Source: JAUILH01 sp964230215
GTDB taxonomy: Bacteria; Bacteroidota; Bacteroidia; Flavobacteriales_D; JAUILH01
Length of the DNA stretch: 64,000 bases
Assembly (NCBI GenBank): GCA_964230215.1
Contig: CAXRGQ010000016.1
Location: forward strand, 372,001 to 436,000
Reading direction: 5' to 3'
In this document: positions 53,354 through 61,100 of the stretch, in pieces
Layout: every line of letters starts with the position of its first letter
Numbering within the stretch: the first letter of the stretch is position 1
Notes under the pieces: model-generated
Database searches by the model: none
What the model saw: only the letters and a program-made list of their open reading frames with translations
Told to the model about the DNA's origin: nothing
Made by a program: the position numbers and the translations under genes

Positions 53354-53357
53354 TTTG
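53350..53357 (+). promoter_or_regulatory. Putative -7 box of the CDF exporter gene
   Basis: TATCTTTG (exact TAnnTTTG), four bases before the ATG at 53362. Confidence 0.5.
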
Positions 53358-53361
53358 TTAT

Positions 53362-54270
53362 ATGGGACATGAACACCATGAACATAAGGCGCACTCGCAT
53401 GGAACAAAAAACATCCGTGTTGCGTTTTTTCTGAATCTCAGTTTTACTCTAATTGAAATTATTGGGGGTTTATTGACCAACAGTATCGCCATTATGTCAG
53501 ATGCTTTGCATGATTTAGGCGATACAATGAGTCTTGGATTGGCATGGTATTTCCAAAAACTATCTCAGAAAGGGAGAGATGAAGAGTTTACGTACGGGTA
53601 TAGACGCTACTCAGTAATTGGAGCAGTGATTAACTCAATCATTCTGATTGTAGGCTCAATTTTTATTATTCAAGAGGCCATACCACGTATCCAAAACCCC
53701 GAGTCGGCTGACTCAGAGGGCATGATTTTATTGGCTATTTTAGGTGTTATTATCAATGGTGCGGCCGTCATCAAATTGCGTGGCGGTACAAGTATAAACG
53801 AGCGCGTGGTAGCATTGCACATGCTTGAAGATGTACTTGGCTGGGTGGCTGTATTAGTGGGTAGTATTATCATTCATTTTACAGATTACTATGTTATAGA
53901 TGCGATACTTTCGCTTGCCATTGCTGCATATATCCTATTCAATGTCTACAGAAATATGAAAAGTGCATTCAACGTATTGCTGCAAAAGGTACCTGACAAT
54001 GTTGATGTTGATGGATTAAAAAATCACTTAAGCTCTTACCCTCTGGTTTCCAGCTTTCATGATTTACATATTTGGACACTGGATGGAGAAAAGAACGTAA
54101 TGACTGTTCATCTGGTGACTAATGAGAGTATAACGGCCGAACAGAGACAGAACCTTTTAAAATTGATGAAGATAGATATGCTGAAATATAATGTGCATCA
54201 TACAACCGTTGAACTAGATTGTATTGTTAAAGAAGATCACGATATTTACGATGAACATGATAATGACTAA
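53362..54270 (+). CDS. Cation diffusion facilitator (zinc-type exporter)
   Basis: ATG at 53362 gives a 302-residue protein starting with a histidine-rich tail (HEHHEHKAHSHG), six membrane segments (about 17-200), the metal-site motif SDALHDLGD (helix II) and HMLEDVLGW (helix V), and a C-terminal cytoplasmic domain. It resembles CzcD/ZitB, which export zinc and related divalent metals against protons. An upstream TTG would add six residues but lies within the palindrome. Confidence 0.92.
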   Translation: MGHEHHEHKAHSHGTKNIRVAFFLNLSFTLIEIIGGLLTNSIAIMSDALHDLGDTMSLGLAWYFQKLSQKGRDEEFTYGYRRYSVIGAVINSIILIVGSIFIIQEAIPRIQNPESADSEGMILLAILGVIINGAAVIKLRGGTSINERVVALHMLEDVLGWVAVLVGSIIIHFTDYYVIDAILSLAIAAYILFNVYRNMKSAFNVLLQKVPDNVDVDGLKNHLSSYPLVSSFHDLHIWTLDGEKNVMTVHLVTNESITAEQRQNLLKLMKIDMLKYNVHHTTVELDCIVKEDHDIYDEHDND

Positions 54271-54271
54271 A

Positions 54272-54814
54272 ATGAAAAATGTACTAAGTATACTTCTATC
54301 TATTGCGCTTGTATCAAGCTGCTCACATGAAGAATCAACTGAAGTTATTAATGATAAATCCGAAAATTCGGTAGAAGCTACGGAAGTATCCGATAACAGC
54401 GAAACACAAGAAGCGCCAAAAACAAAAAATAATTTCAATGCCGAACTAGCGAAAGAATTAGGTGCTGACGATTATGGCATGCATCAATACGTCATGGCCT
54501 TTCTTAAAGCTGGACCAAACAGAACTAATGACAAAGAAGAAGCAGCAAAATTACAACGTGCTCATTTAGACAACATTACCAAGATGGCAGAAGAAGGCGT
54601 GCTGGTTTTAGCCGGTCCATTTATGGATGATGGCGATATTCGAGGAATATATGTGTTTGATGTACAAAGCATTGAAGAAGCGGAAAAGCTTACTGCAACT
54701 GACCCAGCAATTAAAGCGGGAAGTCTGGTAATGGAGTTGCATCCCTGGTATGGATCAGCTGCGTTAATGAAGCTAAATGATATCCACTCCGAAATTGCAA
54801 AAATCAATATTTAA
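54272..54814 (+). CDS. Lipoprotein with YCII domain
   Basis: ATG at 54272 gives a 180-residue protein with a lipobox (ALVSSC), an acidic linker, and a YCII domain (about 70-165) including the conserved histidine in LQRAHLDNITKMAEEGVLVL and GIYVFDVQSIEEAEKLTATD. YCII proteins are small and usually cytosolic; fusion to a lipoprotein signal puts this one in the envelope. It starts two bases after the CDF gene's stop and shares its stop with alkD (TAATG). Confidence 0.83.
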   Translation: MKNVLSILLSIALVSSCSHEESTEVINDKSENSVEATEVSDNSETQEAPKTKNNFNAELAKELGADDYGMHQYVMAFLKAGPNRTNDKEEAAKLQRAHLDNITKMAEEGVLVLAGPFMDDGDIRGIYVFDVQSIEEAEKLTATDPAIKAGSLVMELHPWYGSAALMKLNDIHSEIAKINI

Positions 54815-55485
54815 TGCATGGTTTTCTTGAAGCTATCGTAGCTGATTTTAGAGCAGCTAAAAATGATGTGAATGCTGCACAAATGAAAGCCTATATGAAA
54901 GACTTATTTCCTTTCTTAGGTTTGAAGCGGCCAGACCGCAACTTAATTCAAAGGAATTATCTATCAAAACCTCAACTACCACCAATACACGAACTTCCCG
55001 ATTTATTAAGGCATTTATGGGCGCTTGATGAACGTGAGTTTCAATACCTTGGATTGGATATTCTCGGGAAGTACAATAAACAATTTGAGCCGGAGCATAT
55101 TGAGCATTTCGAGTACCTTATTACAAACAAATCATGGTGGGATACCGTTGACTATCTGGCAAGCAATAGTGTAGGAAGTCTATTTAAAAAGTATCCAGAG
55201 CTAAAAGAGAAATGGCTTAACAAATGGATAGCATCACACAATATGTGGTTGAATCGCACTGCTATTCTATTTCAACTGAAATACAAATCGTCTACCGATG
55301 AAGGATTATTGATAAAATCCATTGAAGCACATATTTCGTCAACCGAATTTTTTCACCGTAAAGCTATTGGTTGGGCACTGCGCGAATATGCCAAAACAAA
55401 CCCTCATTTCACTCGAGACTTTGTCCAATCACACCCAGAATTATCGGGTTTGAGCAAAAGAGAAGCACTAAAAAATCTGAATTAA
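54814..55485 (+). CDS. DNA alkylation repair protein, AlkD-like
   Basis: The 223-residue all-helical product has the pattern of AlkD DNA glycosylases: FFPFLGLKRPDR-type helix (here DLFPFLGLKRPDR), ALDEREFQYLGLDIL, SWWDTVDYLASN with the aspartate used by AlkD, and RKAIGWALREYAKTNP near the end. It removes cationic alkylated bases without base flipping. It is the last gene of a CDF-YCII-AlkD unit, and overlaps the convergent response regulator by four bases. Confidence 0.88.
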   Translation: MHGFLEAIVADFRAAKNDVNAAQMKAYMKDLFPFLGLKRPDRNLIQRNYLSKPQLPPIHELPDLLRHLWALDEREFQYLGLDILGKYNKQFEPEHIEHFEYLITNKSWWDTVDYLASNSVGSLFKKYPELKEKWLNKWIASHNMWLNRTAILFQLKYKSSTDEGLLIKSIEAHISSTEFFHRKAIGWALREYAKTNPHFTRDFVQSHPELSGLSKREALKNLN

Positions 55486-56138
55486 ACTTGTTTGAGGATA
55501 TCCTTATTATCCATTACCCACCGAATTAGGGCATTATTTCCAGCAGGAATATTCAGTTTCTTGCAAATTCGTGATCGATAATTCTCAACTGTTTTCTGTG
55601 TAACAAAAAGCTTGTCCGCTATCTCTTTACTCGTTAAATTTTTCTCAACCAGTTTGAGTGTTTTGAGCTCAGCTGAAGTTAGTGCTTTTAAGTCATCACT
55701 TAACTGCTTTTTGCGGTCTTTATAGTCGTTATGTGCAAGCATTCTATCCTCCAGCCCTTTACCTAAATATGAATTCCCAGACATTACTGCGTCAATACAC
55801 TCTACTAAATCTAAACCACTGTGGTCCTTTAGTAGAAACCCTGAAGCTCCATTATCCATGGCAGAATTGAATATTTCCATGTCCTTATACATGGTTAAAA
55901 TCACCACTTTAGTTTGTAACGCGCTTTCTTTTACTCGCTTGCACACCTCAAGCCCGTCCATGTTAGGCATATCAACATCCAGAACCGCTACATCCACCCT
56001 GTTTTTATTGAGATATTCCCAAGCCAACTGACCATCCTCAACATCATCAATAATAGCATTAGACATCTTAGAGACTAAAATATCCTTAAGTCCATTACGA
56101 AAGATAGGATGATCGTCTGCTATTAAGATGCGTATCAT
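55482..56138 (-). CDS. NarL/FixJ-type response regulator
   Basis: The 218-residue product has a receiver domain with acidic pair aspartates 8-9, phosphoacceptor aspartate 54 (AVLDVDMPNMDG) and a LuxR-type helix-turn-helix (about 150-205; LTSKEIADKLFVTQKTVENYRSR). It overlaps the sensor kinase gene by four bases (ATGA), so they are cognate partners. Target genes are not evident. Confidence 0.94.
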   Translation of the reverse strand: MIRILIADDHPIFRNGLKDILVSKMSNAIIDDVEDGQLAWEYLNKNRVDVAVLDVDMPNMDGLEVCKRVKESALQTKVVILTMYKDMEIFNSAMDNGASGFLLKDHSGLDLVECIDAVMSGNSYLGKGLEDRMLAHNDYKDRKKQLSDDLKALTSAELKTLKLVEKNLTSKEIADKLFVTQKTVENYRSRICKKLNIPAGNNALIRWVMDNKDILKQV

Positions 56139-58090
56139 GATTCTTTAGGAAGTTTTATCGTGGCCTTAAATCCACTTGGTTTATTGGAAGCAAATATAAT
56201 TGTTCCGCCAATAATTCTTGCACGCTCTTGCATACTCATAAGTCCGACACCTTTTTGATCTCCCTTGTTTTTTAGCCCTACGCCATTATCGAGATAAACA
56301 AACTTAATATCGTCTTCATCTTCGTGTATGCTTAGTTTCATTGCACTGGCTTCTCCATGTTTGATAGTATTGTTTGTCAACTCCTGCACTATTCTATACA
56401 TGTGCATTTTTTCCTCATCATTAACATTTAATAATGTTGTATCTGCCTCAAGTGTGCAGACGATATCTGTCGTTTCTTCAATTCTCACAAACAACTCGGA
56501 TAACGCTTCTTTTAGACTAATTTTCTTAAGATAGCCTGGGTATAGCGTCCTCGAAATCTCTCTGGTCTGATTAATCACTTGAGATAGGGATTTGGTTAGT
56601 ACTTCATCCCCTTTACCGCTATCAATGCTTTCCGCTCGATTCTTAAGCATGCTTAGCGTTTGACCTACATCATCATGTAAATCTTTGGCAATACGTCCGC
56701 GCTCCTCTTCAATATTTTTAATTAAGGTTTGGGAGAATTGTTCGCGTTGCTTTTTCAGTGACCTTTGATAAAACACGGCAATTACAATTAGAACCAAAAT
56801 AACAGCAGCTATACCTATAAAAAGAAGTTTTTCTCTTTCAACTCGTTCTAACTCTTTCTCCCTCTGAAGAATTTCATTTTCAGAATTTGCTTTTAACAGT
56901 GCCGTTTCCTTATCCTTTAACTCGTATCTAGCTTGCATTTCAGTTACAAGCTCATCCTTAGAAAGTTGCCGAATACTATCCGACAGTTGCTTAACCATTC
57001 TGTAATGTACCAGCGCAGAATCATGAAGCGACAAAGTATCGTAGATATTGCTGATAACCGTATGTGCAATCATTTCATCTCTGAGCTGCCCAAGTGATTT
57101 GGCACCATTCAATCCCAGATGTACAAAATATAAGGCGCTATCACTTTCGCCCTGCTTTAGTTTTACATTCGCCAGGGCATTGTAAATCTTTGGTAGCAAA
57201 GGAATATTCTTAATAGGTTCCAGCAAATAAATGGCCGAATCATAATAACTTTCACATATTGAGTATTCGTTACTATCTAAGTATAGAGTTCCTATATTGG
57301 TATAGGCAGTTGCCATAGCGATGGGAGCTTCCGCCTTTCGAGCACTAAGCATGAGCTCCTTAAATGCGGCATAAGCCAAATCATTATCCTTATTCCGCAT
57401 ATGAATCAAGCCAATATTGGTAATTAATGCATTGGATAAACGAATACGATCTGTTTCTCTTGCGTACTTTAAGGCTTCCTGAAAATCTGCTAAAGCATCA
57501 TCATACAAGCCTTCATCCAGCTTAAATAGAGCGATATTATTCAGAACATAAGCTCTTTGATATAGGCTATTGTTTTCAACAGCCACTTCCAAAGCTCGTC
57601 GATAGTAGTACAATCCACTGTCTGGTTGATACACACTAAACTTAATCTGTCCTAGAGCATTCAAAGCATCCACCCTATTGTATTGGTCATTATCTCGGTT
57701 GAACAAGCGCTCCAATTTCATCAATCTAGCGCTGGCATTTTCTAAGTCACCTTCATCCATTAAGATAATTGCCTTTCTAACAAGCGCTTTATTCCTATCC
57801 AGCTTATTCTGAGGTGTGCGTTTAATAGACACCACTATTGAATACAAAGAATCAGCAGATCTATAATCTCCTTTATAGTAGGCACTGTTGGCATATTCAA
57901 GATAAACCTTTGCGATATGATCATCCGAATTAGCGGCGCTTAGGAGTGAATCACCAAGCTCAATCATACGCGATGAATTTGAAAATGCAGCCTTTTCCAG
58001 TTCTACATATAAAGCGGCAACATCCTGAGAATGTATCTGTTGAATATTAAACAGCCATGTTAAGCAAAGTATAAATTTTATACACTTCAT
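56135..58090 (-). CDS. TPR-containing sensor histidine kinase (HisKA_3)
   Basis: The 651-residue product has a signal peptide, a periplasmic region of tetratricopeptide repeats (about 60-370), a coiled coil, one membrane helix (424-441), a HisKA_3 domain with histidine 472 (RIAKDLHDDVGQTLS), and an HATPase with VQELTNNTIKHGEAS and DNGVGLKNKGDQKGVGL. Kinases of this layout are frequent in Bacteroidota. The response regulator directly follows. It is divergent from the giant surface protein at 58162. Confidence 0.93.
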   Translation of the reverse strand: MKCIKFILCLTWLFNIQQIHSQDVAALYVELEKAAFSNSSRMIELGDSLLSAANSDDHIAKVYLEYANSAYYKGDYRSADSLYSIVVSIKRTPQNKLDRNKALVRKAIILMDEGDLENASARLMKLERLFNRDNDQYNRVDALNALGQIKFSVYQPDSGLYYYRRALEVAVENNSLYQRAYVLNNIALFKLDEGLYDDALADFQEALKYARETDRIRLSNALITNIGLIHMRNKDNDLAYAAFKELMLSARKAEAPIAMATAYTNIGTLYLDSNEYSICESYYDSAIYLLEPIKNIPLLPKIYNALANVKLKQGESDSALYFVHLGLNGAKSLGQLRDEMIAHTVISNIYDTLSLHDSALVHYRMVKQLSDSIRQLSKDELVTEMQARYELKDKETALLKANSENEILQREKELERVEREKLLFIGIAAVILVLIVIAVFYQRSLKKQREQFSQTLIKNIEEERGRIAKDLHDDVGQTLSMLKNRAESIDSGKGDEVLTKSLSQVINQTREISRTLYPGYLKKISLKEALSELFVRIEETTDIVCTLEADTTLLNVNDEEKMHMYRIVQELTNNTIKHGEASAMKLSIHEDEDDIKFVYLDNGVGLKNKGDQKGVGLMSMQERARIIGGTIIFASNKPSGFKATIKLPKES

Positions 58091-58161
58091 CGTTAAATTG
58101 AGGGGCTACCCCCCTTTTTTGGTGCTTTAGTTTCCGTCAAATTTGTAAAAAATTAGAACAA

Positions 58162-61100
58162 ATGCTTAGAATTTACACATTTTATTGCTCAACCTTACTT
58201 TTATTGCTAACTACATTATCTGCACGATCGCAGAATTTTACGCGGCACGAACTGGAGTTGAAAAATGGTTTTGTTGAAAACAATGGACAGTATAATGGTA
58301 AAAACTGGCATTCTGACAAAGCTATAATTTATGGCTACCAGCAAAATCCATTCTACGTATTCTTCAATAAAAAGGGACATACTTATCGTTTTGATAAGAT
58401 GATTAAAAACCCGGCTAGAAAAGAAAATCCACACGCACTACCAAAGCGAACGAATATAAGCGAATTGGTAGATGTTGAATGGTTGGGAGCTAATGAAGAT
58501 GTGCAGGTAATTGCATCTAACAAAGAAAATTTCCAGTATCACTTTATGCAAAGAACCGTTCCTGGTAAGCGAGAGTACGATCAAATCAATGCATCAGTGT
58601 ACACTACTTTAAAATATATTAATCTATACGACAATATTGATGTTGAATATGTTATGCATCAAGATGGAGGGATTAAATATAATATTATTCTGCACCCAGG
58701 TGCTGATCCAAGCCAAATCAAGCTAAAGTACTCTTCAGCACACACAAACACCTTAAATGAGGGTATTTCAATTAAGCTAAATGATGAGGGTGAATTATTG
58801 ATAAAAACCTCATTAGCAGACCTGGTTGAGCATGCACCAATCACATTCTATAAAGGGACTAACGAAAAAATAAACTCCAACTATTCGTTTGAAAATAACA
58901 TATTATCATTTAATCTAGATGGGTATGATCCGAACAAGGAAGTGGTTATCGACCCTTGGGTTATATCACCAAATTTTAACACATCTTCTGCTGTTTGGGA
59001 GGTAGAAAATGATGCGGCTAACAATTCTTATGCTATCGGAGGTGAAACTCCTATGGAACTGAGAAAATATAACGCGGCAGGAGTTCAGCAGTGGGTATAT
59101 GTAACCCCATGGGATACGGCATCAGTTTGGTTAGGGACTTTGGCAACAAATTCAATAGGAGAAAGTTTTGTAACATCAGGTGTAACAGCAGAAATGCATA
59201 AAGTAGATGCAAATGGTAATTTCATGTGGTCCACTGCACCCTCTGGTGGATTAGAATTTAACTCTGAATGGTGGTCTATCACATTTAACTGTGATGAAAC
59301 ACAATTAATTGTTGGTGGAACATGGGTTCAAGGAATTCTAAGTTTTGATTTCTATGCGGGTATCTTTGAAATTGATGTTGCTACGGGTAATGTGCTATCT
59401 GACCAAACCGTTGACTACACCAATATTGGAGGATTTGGTGCAACTCCTGTTGAAGTGAGATCAATCTCTTCATCTAAAAACGCAAAATATATATTCTTAA
59501 CTCATCATGACGTTGGTGCTATTAATCAGAATTTGAGTCAATGTCCTAATAATGCTCCTATATTTCAGGTTGACAATCAGGATAATTTAGCGTATAAATG
59601 TGAAAACTATTTACCAGAAACTCAGAATGGTGGTGGTTTAAAAGCGCTCGTTGCAAATGACAATTACTTTTACACTCATTCAGGAAGTGAAATAAGACAA
59701 TGGGACTTAGCAAATGGAACGCTACTAAATACAGTATCTCTTCCTGGAGGTAACTCAAACACTGATTTCTTTGGGGATATTGTGGTTCACTGTAGCGGTC
59801 TTGATGTCGATGATTGTGGTAATGTATATGCTGGTGCAACCAATGGTGTTGTGAAATACGATCCTAACCTTAACCAGATTGGCATTAGTGCAACAAGTTT
59901 TGCAGTGTATGATGTTAGTGTTAACTCGAACGGTGAAATCCTAGCATGTGGTGCACAGCAAAATAATTCATCTACAAATAGAAACGGTCGAATTGAAGCC
60001 ATTGCGCTATCTGCATGTTCTCAGTATACCCTTGTTTGTTGTGATGCAAACTTCTGTCAAGTGGGACCATTGTGCACAACTGACGCCGCAGTAAACTTAT
60101 CACCAGCTACAACGGGAGGTACCTGGTCTGGAACTGGTGTAGATGCATCAGGGAACTTTGACCCCGCTATTGCAGGGGTTGGAACACATAATATTACGTA
60201 TACTCTACCATGCGGAAGTGAAACTATTGCAATCACCGTGAATAACTGCTCGCCTCTAACAGTATGCGTTGAGACAAATGGTGATTTAACGGTAACTGGT
60301 GGAACTGGACCTTATGATTGGGAAGAGTGGTCCGCTGGTGGGACAACTCCAATTACTAATCAGACAGAGTGTCAAAACTGTGGAGGCACATGGACTTTTG
60401 GTAACTGTTACAATCCTTTCCCGATTCCATTGAACTCATGCAGCACGCCTGCAGGTTGGGTTTATATGGGTTCTGGAGGTACTTATACACCATCTGCTGG
60501 CGCAGATACCGTTCAAGTAACTGATGCTGCTGGTACAACGGTAACCTATTATGATATTACAACAATTCCGCCATGCAACACAGCTTGTGACGCAACTATT
60601 GATCCTGCTGGCCCTTTCTGTGAAAATGATCCGTCAGTAATCTTGACAGCAGCACAAACAGGTGGTACATGGACAGGACCTGGAATTATCAATAGTTCGA
60701 CTGGAGAATTTGACCCTGCCACAGCTGGTCCAGGATCTCACACTATTGAGTACGCATTACCATGCGGTGACATGGACAATATAACAATCGTAGTGAATGC
60801 ATTGGACGACCCAAGTTTCACATATCCTCAAGGTAGTTATTGTACTACAGATCCAAACCCAACACCCACTGTAACCGGTTTAGGCGGAGGAACCTTCACT
60901 ATAGATAATGGTGGAACGATTAACCCATCAACAGGTGAAATAGATATCGCTGCAAGCGGTACTGGATCGTACACTGTAACATATACAACAAACGGACCTT
61001 GTCCTAACTCTACTACCTTCGCAGTAACCATCACAAGTGGTGCTGATGCTACAATTACCGCAGCAGGTCCTTATTGTGAAAACGACCCAGCGGTAACATT

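Noticed and set aside
54814..55485. AlkD as part of a phage-defence island
   Set aside because: Neighbours are a metal exporter, a YCII lipoprotein and a two-component system; no nuclease, helicase or recombinase is present.
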